From the NCBI RefSeq assembly GCF_003287405.1, contig NZ_PRLD01000012.1, positions 1 through 64,000 on the forward strand: DNA of 64,000 bases, given 5' to 3'. A model generated the notes under the pieces. The model saw only the letters and a list, made by a program, of their open reading frames with translations, ran no database searches and had not been told where the DNA came from. The DNA comes from Faecalibacterium prausnitzii. GTDB lineage: Bacteria; Bacillota; Clostridia; Oscillospirales; Ruminococcaceae. The stretch's first letter is position 1, and each line of letters begins with the position of its first letter. The position numbers and the translations under genes were made by a program. Shown piece by piece: positions 43,012 to 50,971 of this stretch.

Positions 43012-43770
43012 ATGGAGATGCAGTATTTCAAGGAGTACAGCCCGGAACTGGGACGGGATATGGAGTGCAAACTTTACGGCCACGCCGGCCGCCCGATGCT
43101 GTATATCCCCTGTCAGGACGGCCGTTTTTTCGATTTTGAAAACTTCCACATGACCGACACCCTTGCCCCGTGGATCGAGTCCGGGCAGATTATGGTGCTT
43201 TCCATCGACACCATGGATCAGGAAACATGGTCGGACGCACAGGGCAACCCCTATTGGCGCATCCGCCGCTATGAGCAGTGGCTGCACTATATCACCCGCG
43301 AAGCCGCCCCGATGCTTCAGCATCTGGCGCAGCAGCGCAACGGCTGGAACGATCTGCCCGGCATCATCGCTTTCGGGTGCAGTCTGGGCGCTACCCACGC
43401 GGTAAACCTGTACCTGCGCCGCCCGGATATCTTCTGCGGCTGTCTGGCACTCAGCGGCATCTACACTGCTCACTACGGCTTTGGCGACTACATGGACGAG
43501 CTGGTGTACATGAACTCCCCCGTGGACTACATGAAGAACTTCCCGGAGGATCACCCCTATATGCAGCTGTTCCGCAATCAGAAGGCGGTCATCTGCTGCG
43601 GTCAGGGCGACTGGGAACAGCCGGACACCACATGGCTGCTCAAGCGCATCTTTGAAGCAAAGCATATCCCCATCTGGGTAGACCTGTGGGGTCACGATGT
43701 CAACCACGACTGGAACTGGTGGTACAAGCAGGTGGCGTACTATATGCCCTACATTCTGGGCCAGCAGTGA
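43012..43770 (+). CDS. Esterase-like alpha/beta hydrolase (second of pair)
   Basis: 252 residues; ATG at 43012 follows AAAGGAGGAAAC. The nucleophile elbow is FGCSLGATHAVNLYL, and WGHDVNHDWNWWYKQ near the end carries the likely catalytic His. The sequence is only distantly similar to the gene before it. It starts 41 bases after the first esterase, so the two are co-transcribed. Substrate unknown. Confidence 0.8.
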   Translation: MEMQYFKEYSPELGRDMECKLYGHAGRPMLYIPCQDGRFFDFENFHMTDTLAPWIESGQIMVLSIDTMDQETWSDAQGNPYWRIRRYEQWLHYITREAAPMLQHLAQQRNGWNDLPGIIAFGCSLGATHAVNLYLRRPDIFCGCLALSGIYTAHYGFGDYMDELVYMNSPVDYMKNFPEDHPYMQLFRNQKAVICCGQGDWEQPDTTWLLKRIFEAKHIPIWVDLWGHDVNHDWNWWYKQVAYYMPYILGQQ

Positions 43771-43789
43771 CCCATCCCGTGAAAATGGC

Positions 43790-43819
43790 ACAACGGCGCG
43801 TCCATGGACGCGCCGTTGT
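43790..43819 (+). terminator. Hairpin after the esterase pair
   Basis: ACAACGGCGCGTCC, AT, GGACGCGCCGTTGT: a perfect 14-base stem. It is preceded by CCCGTGAAAATGG, the left flank of repeat module 2. Confidence 0.75.
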
Positions 43820-43896
43820 TTCCCAATATTAAAGTCTGTCCCGCCCCGCAGGGGCTTTTGCAATAGAGGTAACGGAAAGAGGAATCAACAAATACT

Positions 43897-45180
43897 ATGC
43901 AGAACTTTATTTTTATCTCCCCCAACTTCCCCACGAACTACTGGCAGTTCTGCCGGGAGCTGAAGAACAACGGCCTGAACGTGCTGGGCATCGGCGACCA
44001 GCCCTACGAGGAGCTGAAGCCGGAACTGAAGGCAAGCCTGAACGAATACTACAAGGTGAACAGTCTGGAAAACTACGACGAGGTGTACCGCGCCGTGGCC
44101 TTTTTCACCTTCAAGTATGGCCGCATCGACTGGCTGGAGTCCAACAATGAATACTGGCTGGAGCGGGATGCCGCCCTGCGCACCGATTTCCACATCACCA
44201 GCGGCTTCCAGACCTCTGATATGCCCCGCATCAAGTACAAGAGCAAGATGAAGGAGTACTACCAGAAAGCCGGTATCGCCACCGCCCGCTACCACATGGT
44301 GGATGACCTTGCAGGCTGCAAGGCCTTTGTGGCACAGGTAGGCTACCCGGTGGTGGTCAAGCCGGACAACGGCGTGGGCGCTTCGGATACCCACCGCCTT
44401 TCCAGCGACAAGGAGCTGAAAGAATTTCTGGCCTACAAGGAGAAGGAGCACCCGGATGTGGCCTACATCATGGAGGAATTCGTCCGCGCCGAGGTGAACA
44501 GCTACGATGCCATCATCGACGCCCACGGCAACCCCATTTTTGAGGCGGGCAACGTAAGCCCCGTATCCATCATGGACATCGTGAACAACGATGACAACTC
44601 CATCTACTACATCATCAAGGATCTGCCGGAGGACACCCGCGCCGCAGGCCGTGCCGCCGTCAAGAGCTTTGGGGTGAAGAGCCGCTTTGTCCACTTCGAG
44701 TTCTTCCGCATGACCGAGAATCAGGCCAGCATGGGCAAAAAAGGTCAGATCGTGGCGCTGGAGGTCAATATGCGCCCCTGCGGCGGCTTTACCCCGGACA
44801 TGATCGACTTTGCCCGTTCCACCAACGTGTACAAGATCTGGGCGGACATGATCGCCTTCGGCGGCACCGATATGCCGGTGGGTGAGCACTATTACTGCGC
44901 CTTTGCCGGCCGCCGGGACGGCAAGAGTTTTGTTTACAGCCACGAGCAGCTGATGCAGAAGTATCAGGACAATATGCGCATGGTAGACCGCATCCCCGAG
45001 GCACTGTCCGGTGCCATGGGCAACCAGATGTATGTGGCTACCTTCTCCACCCGTGACGAGATGGAAAAGTTCTACTCCGATGTGCTGGCCGTCACCGATG
45101 CCACCAACGCCAAGGTGCAGGCCGAACTGACGAAGGTGCTGGCTCTGGGTGAGCCGGAGACGGTAAAGGCTGAGAAATAA
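43897..45180 (+). CDS. ATP-grasp ligase, carbamoyl-phosphate-synthase-like
   Basis: 427 residues; ATG at 43897, ribosome site weak (AAAGAGG far upstream). The ATP-grasp core has VGYPVVVKPDNGVGAS (ATP-binding Lys), AYIMEEFVRAEVNSYDAI and VALEVNMRPCGGFTPDMID (metal ligands). It belongs to the ATP-grasp ligases that join a carboxylate to an amine through an acyl phosphate. The pairing with two esterases suggests making and trimming a small amide or ester compound. Product unknown. Confidence 0.8.
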   Translation: MQNFIFISPNFPTNYWQFCRELKNNGLNVLGIGDQPYEELKPELKASLNEYYKVNSLENYDEVYRAVAFFTFKYGRIDWLESNNEYWLERDAALRTDFHITSGFQTSDMPRIKYKSKMKEYYQKAGIATARYHMVDDLAGCKAFVAQVGYPVVVKPDNGVGASDTHRLSSDKELKEFLAYKEKEHPDVAYIMEEFVRAEVNSYDAIIDAHGNPIFEAGNVSPVSIMDIVNNDDNSIYYIIKDLPEDTRAAGRAAVKSFGVKSRFVHFEFFRMTENQASMGKKGQIVALEVNMRPCGGFTPDMIDFARSTNVYKIWADMIAFGGTDMPVGEHYYCAFAGRRDGKSFVYSHEQLMQKYQDNMRMVDRIPEALSGAMGNQMYVATFSTRDEMEKFYSDVLAVTDATNAKVQAELTKVLALGEPETVKAEK

Positions 45181-45212
45181 TTGGTGTGCTGGAGTGCGCT
45201 CCCCCATAAGCG

Positions 45213-45422
45213 TCCTCGCCCTCTCCGTCACGGCTTGCGCCGTGCCACCTCTCCCAAAGGGAGAGGCTCTGGCGAAACCGCACACTTTGCACATGAATCG
45301 GAAACTGTACCGTTATGCCAAGGGCTCTCCCTTTGAGGAAAGACTTCCCCCGTTCCGGGGGAAGATGTCGCACAGCGACAAAAGGGGGAATCAGTCACCG
45401 AAGGTGACTGAGAGGGCGAGCC
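45213..45422. repeat. Palindromic intergenic repeat, copy F (subfamily 2, nested module)
   Basis: Ends CCTCGCCCTCTCCGTC and GACTGAGAGGGCGAG. It carries the TTCCCCC...GGGGGAA module at about 45346-45392 in the opposite orientation to copy G. The longest copy seen here. Confidence 0.8.
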
Positions 45423-45430
45423 CGCTGCCC

Positions 45431-45479
45431 TCCCGTGAAAACACAAGCCCGGAAAGTCCGCAGACTTTCCGGGCTTGTT
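45431..45479. terminator. Terminator of the MATE gene, module 2-like
   Basis: CCCGTGAAAA flank, then ACAAGCCCGGAAAGTC, CGCA, GACTTTCCGGGCTTGT. The loop CGCA is the one used by module 2. It ends the convergent MATE gene. Confidence 0.8.
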
Positions 45480-45487
45480 CTATTTCA

Positions 45488-46855
45488 TTACACCTTTGCA
45501 GCGCCACGCTCCAGAATACCGTTGAAGCGGGAGAAGAAGGTGATGGTGGTAATGGTAGCCGCCAGAATATCGCTGACCGGCTCTGCCAGAAAGACGCCGA
45601 ATACCGGGTTCGGCAGCAGGTGCGGCAGAATGAAGATGAGCGGGATCAGCAAAATGATCTTGCGCAGACAGGCCAGCAGCAGGCTGACCTTGGCCTGACC
45701 CAGCGCCATAAAGCTCTGCTGACAGGCGATCTGGAAGCCCATGGCAAAGATACCTGCCATGTAGATGCGCATGGACCATGTGGTGTAGTCGATCAGCGCC
45801 GTATCCGAGGTGAAGATGCCCGCCACAGCCCCCGGCGCCAGCATCATGAGCAGCCAGAACAGGCAGGTGTAGCAGCCGCACAGCAGCAGCTGGAAGTGGA
45901 ACGCCTCCTTGACGCGGGACTTTTTGCCCGCGCCGAAGTTGAAGCTCATCACCGGCTGACCGCCCTGACAGATGCCCTGAATGGGCAGGGTGCACAGCTG
46001 GGAGGCGCTGGTGATGACGGTCATGGCACCCACAGCCACATCGCCGCCGTACCGCGCCAGACTAGAGCTGAAGCTGATGGACAGCAGGCTCTCAGTGGAC
46101 ATCATCACAAAGGTGGAGATGCCCAGCGCCATCACTGGCAGGATGACCTTCTTTTCCGGGCGCATACAGTCCTTGCGCAGGCGCAGGATGGTCTTTTTGC
46201 CGGTAAGGAAGCGCAGAATCCACACCGCGCCCACCGCCTGACTGAGCACGGTGGCAATGGCAGCGCCCCGCACGCCCAGACCCAGACCAAAGATCAGGAT
46301 GGGGTCGAGAATAATGTTGATGACCGCACCGATGACGGTGGTAAGCATACTGGTCTTGGCAAAGCCCTGCGTGGTGATGAAGGGGTTCATGCCCAGCACC
46401 AGCAGCACGAACACCGAGCCCAGAATGTAGATGCGGCTGTACGCCAGCGCATAGGGCAGGGTGGCGTCACTGGCACCAAAGAGCCGCAGCAGGGTGGGTG
46501 CTCCGGCGTAGAACACCACGGTCAGCACCACCGAAAAGAGCAGCAGCATGGTAAAGCTGTTGGAGATGATCTTTTCCGCCTGCTCCTTGTCGCCCTGTCC
46601 CAGCGCAATGGCGGTGCGGGGTGCGCCGCCCGCGCCCACCAGCATGGCGAATGCGTTCAGCAGCATAAGGATGGGGGTGAACAGTCCCACGCCGGTCAGC
46701 GCTGCCGCGCCGATGCCGGCAATATGTCCGATGTAAATGCGGTCCACAATGTTATACAGCAGGTTGACCACCTGTGCAACGACCGCCGGGATCATGAGCT
46801 GCAGCATCAGTTTTTTTACGCTGCCAGAGCCCATATCCTGTTTTGCCTGTGCCAT
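45488..46855 (-). CDS. MATE family efflux transporter
   Basis: 455 residues, about 12 transmembrane helices in two halves. ATG at 46855 with AAAAGGAGAATC; the longer frame to 46888 lacks a site. PAVVAQVVNLLYNIVDRIYIGHIAGIGAAALTGVG in the first helices is the MATE hallmark, and the second half repeats it (QGICQGGQPVMSFNFGAG). It exports drugs or metabolites using a sodium or proton gradient. A 10-base inverted repeat upstream may be its operator. Confidence 0.92.
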   Translation of the reverse strand: MAQAKQDMGSGSVKKLMLQLMIPAVVAQVVNLLYNIVDRIYIGHIAGIGAAALTGVGLFTPILMLLNAFAMLVGAGGAPRTAIALGQGDKEQAEKIISNSFTMLLLFSVVLTVVFYAGAPTLLRLFGASDATLPYALAYSRIYILGSVFVLLVLGMNPFITTQGFAKTSMLTTVIGAVINIILDPILIFGLGLGVRGAAIATVLSQAVGAVWILRFLTGKKTILRLRKDCMRPEKKVILPVMALGISTFVMMSTESLLSISFSSSLARYGGDVAVGAMTVITSASQLCTLPIQGICQGGQPVMSFNFGAGKKSRVKEAFHFQLLLCGCYTCLFWLLMMLAPGAVAGIFTSDTALIDYTTWSMRIYMAGIFAMGFQIACQQSFMALGQAKVSLLLACLRKIILLIPLIFILPHLLPNPVFGVFLAEPVSDILAATITTITFFSRFNGILERGAAKV

Positions 46856-46923
46856 GGATGTGATTCTCCTTTTTATCGCAATTTTCAAGAATAGCGCCTA
46901 TCAAAACGGCATATTTGCGATAT

Positions 46924-46965
46924 GCAGTTTGCGGATGTTGCCAAGGCATTAAAAACGCAAACTGC
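46924..46965. promoter_or_regulatory. Inverted repeat upstream of the MATE gene
   Basis: GCAGTTTGCG, 22 bases, CGCAAACTGC: a perfect pair about 70 bases before the start codon. It could be a regulator site or a leader hairpin. Confidence 0.4.
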
Positions 46966-47064
46966 TATACTTCAAATTTGAACTATCTCTTCTCTATTAT
47001 ACTCAAAACCCGCAAAAATACCAGTCCCTTTTTGCAAAATTTTCCGTGCTGCGCAAAAAGCTGA

Positions 47065-47100
47065 AAACCCCGGGACTGCTGCACCGCAGCCCCGGGGTTT
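47065..47100. terminator. Orphan hairpin (AAACCCCGGG stem)
   Basis: AAACCCCGGG and CCCGGGGTTT enclose an inner stem (CTGC, GCAG). It lies between the MATE leader and the tRNA promoter and may insulate them. Confidence 0.55.
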
Positions 47101-47116
47101 GGAATGCGAAAAAGTG

Positions 47117-47145
47117 TTGACGCCAACAGGCTTTTTTGCTATACT
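47117..47145 (+). promoter_or_regulatory. Promoter of the tRNA-Ser locus
   Basis: TTGACG at 47117-47122 and TATACT at 47140-47145, spacer 17. It lies just before the half-tRNA, not directly before the intact tRNA. Confidence 0.8.
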
Positions 47146-47161
47146 ATATAAAGTTTATCAT

Positions 47162-47240
47162 GGAGATGTATCGAAGCGGTCGTAACGAGAACGACTCGAA
47201 ATCCAAGTGGATGCTTCGCCGGATGTCTCCATATCACACG
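47162..47240 (+). pseudogene. 5'-half copy of tRNA-Ser
   Basis: 43 bases (47161-47203) are identical to the start of the intact tRNA-Ser through the anticodon loop, then diverge inside the 3' anticodon stem. The sequence after it (GCTTCG, TCTCCAT) pairs with the copied CGAAGC and ATGGAGA, so the transcript can fold on itself. It sits directly behind the promoter. Most likely an attachment-site scar. Confidence 0.75.
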
Positions 47241-47384
47241 AGGAAACGTCAATTTTGATGTCCTGGCAGGCTTCAAAGCCTGTCTGAACAATGCGTTTTC
47301 TAACAATATTCTAACAGCAAATATTCCAAGTTTCAAGGCCGATTTGCGATATACAAATCGTAAATTTGCTATGAAAATATACTT

Positions 47385-47475
47385 GGAGATGTATCGAAGC
47401 GGTCGTAACGAGAACGACTCGAAATCGTTTTGTCCTTAACCGGGCACGTGGGTTCGAATCCCACCATCTCCGCCA
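47385..47475 (+). tRNA. tRNA-Ser (anticodon CGA)
   Basis: Acceptor GGAGATG pairs with CATCTCC; the CCA end is encoded. The anticodon stem AACGA/TCGTT encloses CTCGAAA with anticodon CGA at 47420-47422, reading UCG. There is a long variable arm (GTCCTTAACCGGGCAC region) as in serine tRNAs, and a T arm GTGGGTTCGAATCCCAC. The integrase gene follows, so this tRNA is the likely insertion site. Confidence 0.95.
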
Positions 47476-47477
47476 GA

Positions 47478-47512
47478 AGTCGCAGATTCAAACGAACCTG
47501 CGACTTTTTCTT
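47478..47512 (+). terminator. Terminator of tRNA-Ser
   Basis: AGTCGCAG, loop, CTGCGACTTTTTC. Confidence 0.85.
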
Positions 47513-47583
47513 TTGCATCAAGCAAAGAAAGACCGCTTTTTCCTCATCACAGTATGCTTTATACATGAACGATAAATCCATAA

Positions 47584-48831
47584 TTATTTGGGGAGCTTGG
47601 ATTCTCCCAGAAGGTTCGCAATGACCCCAGCAGACCCCTGTTTGCTTTTGTAATCGAGATGTGCGTAGATGTCAGCGGTGGTAGAAAAGGTGCTGTGCCC
47701 CAGCCATTCCTGAACCTGCTTCATAGATACGCCGTTCATCACCATCAGGCTGGCGCAGCTGTGGCGCAGATCGTGGAAACGGATATGCTTCAGCCCGTAC
47801 TTGGTCAGAAGCCAGTCGAAGTGCTCCGTCACGAAGTTCGGGCGGATCAGCTTGCCTTCCTGATCGGTGCAGACGAAATCCAGATACTCAGTGCTGTAGC
47901 TCTTCTTGAACAGCTTGCGGTAAAGCTGCTGCCTTTCCTTCTGCTTCAGAAGTTCTTCTTCCACAGCCGGGATCAGCGGCAGGGTGCGGCAGCTGGTCTT
48001 GTTCTTCATCACATCGCTGACCACAGGAACGTACTTGCCGTTCACCAACTGTTCCGTCACCTTGTGATTGATGGTGATGGACTTGCGCTCAAAGTCGATA
48101 GACGACCACTTCAGCCCAAGCACCTCGCTGCGGCGCAGACCGTAGTAGGCTGTAATGAGGATGCACAGGTGCAGGGGGTCATCCTGCGATACTTCCAGCA
48201 GCTGCTGGACTTCATCCTTGGAGTAGAAGTTGGGCCGGAAGCTGTTCTTCTTCGGGCGGTCAACTTTCAGCATCGGGTTGGTTTCCAGATAGTCCTTGCG
48301 GACGGCATCCTTAAACGCTTTACCGAAGATGGCGTGGTAGTGAATGACCGTGTTAGTGGTGTAGCCCTCCAGCAAGATCTTCTCCTGAAACTCATCCAGC
48401 ACCTGCGGCGTGACCTCGCACAGCTTCAAGCCCAGCGGCTCAAAATACTGCGTGATGCGCCCGGTGATCATCTGATTGTAGCTGATAAAGGTTGCAGGCT
48501 GGATGGATGCTTTATGGACTTGCACCCACTCGTTGAGATAATCCAGAAACAGCATCTCCGACTTGCTGACGGGTTGGAGATGCTGCGGCAGGGGCTTGGC
48601 GGTTTTAGCATCTACTTTTTCGTAGGCTCCGCCCCGCCCTGTGGGCAGCTCCCCGGTCTCATCATAGTGGAGCAATACTTCCCGGAGCATGGATTCTGCC
48701 TTGCGCTTGTTGCCTCGGACGGTCAAACCTGTGGAGATCCACTTGATCCTCCGCTTGCCGTTGGCATCATAAAGATTGATCACGAAATAGAAACGTCCAT
48801 TTTTCTCTTGGACAGACCCTGTAGTTTTCAT
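47584..48831 (-). CDS. int: Tyrosine site-specific integrase
   Basis: 415 residues; ATG at 48831 with AAAGGAGG six bases away. An N-terminal arm-binding domain (GRFYFVINLYDANGKRR) and a core-binding SAM-like domain (about 95-180) are followed by the catalytic domain with GLRRSEVLGLKW (Arg), HDLRHSCASL (His, Arg), LGHSTFSTTADIYAH (His and Tyr). It integrates and excises an element at a specific site, here probably the adjacent tRNA-Ser. It is divergent from nothing and follows the excisionase-like gene by 17 bases. Confidence 0.95.
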   Translation of the reverse strand: MKTTGSVQEKNGRFYFVINLYDANGKRRIKWISTGLTVRGNKRKAESMLREVLLHYDETGELPTGRGGAYEKVDAKTAKPLPQHLQPVSKSEMLFLDYLNEWVQVHKASIQPATFISYNQMITGRITQYFEPLGLKLCEVTPQVLDEFQEKILLEGYTTNTVIHYHAIFGKAFKDAVRKDYLETNPMLKVDRPKKNSFRPNFYSKDEVQQLLEVSQDDPLHLCILITAYYGLRRSEVLGLKWSSIDFERKSITINHKVTEQLVNGKYVPVVSDVMKNKTSCRTLPLIPAVEEELLKQKERQQLYRKLFKKSYSTEYLDFVCTDQEGKLIRPNFVTEHFDWLLTKYGLKHIRFHDLRHSCASLMVMNGVSMKQVQEWLGHSTFSTTADIYAHLDYKSKQGSAGVIANLLGESKLPK

Positions 48832-48848
48832 CATAAACCTCCTTTGGG

Positions 48849-49124
48849 TCAACAGGCGTGCTGTCCGTTGCTGCACCCACAGCATACCACATCCAGCGGC
48901 GGATTTCCAGCCGGGAAGGTGCTCTGCCCGGTGAGCAGGAACTCGATCACACTCAGCTTCGGGATACGATAGGTGCGGCCGATTTTAAGCGCAAATAGGC
49001 GGCGGGAACGGATCAGTTCCCCAACTGTATGGCGGTTCAGACCGAGCATCTCCGCAGCCTGCTGAAGGCTGACGGCATCGGGGTAACCGGGAAACATCTG
49101 GGAATAGGCATTGTTAAACTTCAT
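48849..49124 (-). CDS. xis: Excisionase-like helix-turn-helix protein
   Basis: 91 residues; ATG at 49124 with GAAGGAGTG. A MerR-like winged helix of the excisionase family: VSLQQAAEMLGLNRHTVGEL, IRSRRLFALKIGRTYRIPK. It would bend DNA at the element end and favour excision over integration. It lies directly upstream of int in the same operon. The last 30 residues (Cys-rich tail) are not part of the fold. Confidence 0.85.
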   Translation of the reverse strand: MKFNNAYSQMFPGYPDAVSLQQAAEMLGLNRHTVGELIRSRRLFALKIGRTYRIPKLSVIEFLLTGQSTFPAGNPPLDVVCCGCSNGQHAC

Positions 49125-49154
49125 AGGCACTCCTTCAGCATAAGTAGTCTAAGG

Positions 49155-49459
49155 TCAAAAAGTGTGTTACCTGCGGTTATATCCTTTGCAGCAAAGCTGC
49201 GGTCAGGTGGCAATGTAAAGAGAGCTGACAGTAGTTTCAACTCTCGCATCGCAGATAGACTTGCAGCCCATCTGCGTCAATATGATATAGGTCTCCCATA
49301 TTCGCCCTCGGCACCCTAGGAGTGGGGAATCGTCCGGCAGCGGATTCACACCGCACCATTGGCATTTCAGCCACCCCGTCTTCGTTATGACCGGGCTGCG
49401 AGTTACAGAAGTACCTTTTGTGAAGTGCCGGACGATTGAGCTATTCTGTTTTCAAAGAA
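49155..49459 (-). ncRNA. Structured RNA, copy 1 (unknown class)
   Basis: About 300 bases, strongly similar to 49979-50257. On the minus strand it follows a TATAAT (49471-49466) and TTCTTTGAAAACAGAA, and ends near CTTTTTG. AATCGTCCGGCA (49437-49426 on the minus strand) pairs perfectly with 49339-49328, enclosing a 100-base domain. Another stem is at CAGATGGGCT/AGTCTATCTG. No conserved reading frame. Strand inferred from the -10 box and from base changes that keep G-U pairs. Confidence 0.55.
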
Positions 49460-49506
49460 CAGAGTATTATAGAAAATCTTCGGAATTTAGGGCTTCCGAA
49501 AATTAT

Positions 49507-50436
49507 CCCTCTAATTGGTAGCCGATGAAAAAGGGCTTTTTGTTACCAGAAAAAGAAATTCGTTAAAAAGTTCTTGGAAAATATAGCCGAAGTAGCTTCT
49601 TGGTTAAAATAACGTCGGTCCATGGGGTAACCGATGGAGGGCGAAACTTTGCAACAATGGCGGTGCCTGAAGTTGAAAGTGGTCTTGAAAAAAGATGCCC
49701 TCAATAGGTAGCCGACGAAAAAGGCCAAAACGTAGCAATGTTTTTGAAAATTAACAAAAAAGTCACAATTTGCATTTGCAAATCGTGCGTCTGCTATTAA
49801 ACGGAATTGTCATAATAATCATACGAGTACAAGCAAACCTTCGTGAAAGAAGATACTCCGAAGAAATACCCCTCTATATACGAGCCCACGAAAAGGGCTA
49901 TTCTGCACCCACCACTTACAATCTGTAACCAAGATGTAATCGTTCAAATTGATACTAGCCAGAAGAATCCTTCATAGCGTCAAAAAGTGTGTCACCTGCG
50001 GATAGGTGGCAATGTAAAGAGAGCTGACAGTAGTTTCAACTCTCGCGTCGCAGATAGGCTTACAGTCCATCTGCGTCAATATGATATAGGTCTCCCATAT
50101 TCGCCCTCGGCACCCTAGGGGTGGGGAATCGTCCAGCAGCGGGCTTGCACCGCTTCATTGGCATTTCAGCCACCCCGTCTTCGTTATGACCGGGCTGCGA
50201 GTTACAGAAGTACCTTTTGTGAAGTACCGGACGATTGAACTGTTCTGTTTTCAAGGAGCCGCTTTTTATAGAAAATCTTCGGAATTTAGGGCTTTTGAAA
50301 AATCATCCCCCTAATTGGTAGCCGACGAAAAAGGCCATTCTGCACCCACAATTTATAACTTGTAACCAAGATGTAATCTCTCGAATCGATATTCGCCAAA
50401 AAAAGAAGCCTTCATATACGAACCCAGTTGAAAGGC
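49507..50436. repeat. Six dispersed copies of a GTAGCCGACGAAAAAGGCC-like motif
   Basis: At about 49507-49536, 49624-49642, 49698-49726, 49870-49899, 50307-50335 and 50409-50436. The consensus is CCTCTAATTGGTAGCCGACG then AAAAAGGCC, with drift. An AACAAAAAAGTCACAATT word also recurs (near 49755 and 50465), and a block of about 65 bases (GGCTATTCTGCACCCAC...) at 49896 and 50333. Not a CRISPR: spacing is irregular and sequences between are not unique spacers. Confidence 0.6.
49979..50257 (-). ncRNA. Structured RNA, copy 2 (unknown class)
   Basis: Same architecture as copy 1, about 800 bases away. The long stem is kept with two changes that turn into G-U pairs on the minus strand (AATCGTCCGGTA with TGCTGGACGATT), at 50236-50225 and 50138-50127. 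It lacks a 24-base hairpin insert present near 49180 in copy 1. The -10-like box reads TATAAA. A small peptide frame open in copy 1 is stopped here, so the unit is not coding. Confidence 0.55.
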
Positions 50437-50533
50437 CAAAATACAACCACATCTTCGAAAGTTAACAAAAAAGTCACAATTGGCACTTATGAAAAAAGAA
50501 GACTGGATTTCTCCAGCCTTCCAAAAGTATGTA

Positions 50534-50971
50534 TCAATGGTTGCAGTTCAAGATCTTCTCAAGCGTGTCCGCAAACCTGACATTCTGCTCCTTCGTCCGC
50601 TTTGGGCTCCCCTTGGGGTGCTTTCCGGCACGGAGGAGCTTTTTGTTTTCATACCGCCGCAGCATGAGAGCGTCTATGTTGTCGGCGGTGTATTCCAGAC
50701 CATTCTGGTTCAGCACCCGGGCGCACTTGGCAAGGCACATACTCGCCAGCCCGTAGTCCTGTGTTACGACAACATCCCCCGGCTTTACCCGGTTGACAAG
50801 CGCAAAGTCTACGCTGTCGATACCCTTGTCGAATACCATCGTCTGTGCACCCTCACGTTCGATCTGGTGCGAGGTGTCGCACAGGATAATGACAGGAACG
50901 CCGAACTGCTTTGCAATCTGCAATGTCAAATCGACAACCGGACAGCCATCTGCATCGATCAAAATGGTCAT
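50534..50971 (-). CDS. YaiI/YqxD (DUF188) family protein
   Basis: 145 residues; ATG at 50971 with GATGGAGGAAC. The NYN/PIN-like fold shows MTILIDADGCPVVD at the start, VIILCDTSH, and DVVVTQDYGLASMCLAK with the acidic residues expected for metal binding. The family is conserved but poorly characterised; a nuclease-like role is possible. It overlaps the end of the esterase gene before it by four bases (ATGA), so the two are co-translated. Confidence 0.9.
   Translation of the reverse strand: MTILIDADGCPVVDLTLQIAKQFGVPVIILCDTSHQIEREGAQTMVFDKGIDSVDFALVNRVKPGDVVVTQDYGLASMCLAKCARVLNQNGLEYTADNIDALMLRRYENKKLLRAGKHPKGSPKRTKEQNVRFADTLEKILNCNH

Noticed and set aside
49300-49440. Cobalamin riboswitch-like words (GGTGTGAATCC on the minus strand)
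   Set aside because: The rest of the B12 consensus, including the conserved core and the long-range pairing, is not present, and no cobalamin gene follows.
50060-50254. A 64-residue frame inside structured RNA copy 2
   Set aside because: The equivalent frame is not conserved in copy 1; changes preserve pairing rather than codons.
49155-50350. CRISPR array
   Set aside because: The repeats are long, structured and only two; the short motif copies are irregularly spaced and lack unique equal-length spacers. No cas genes in the window.
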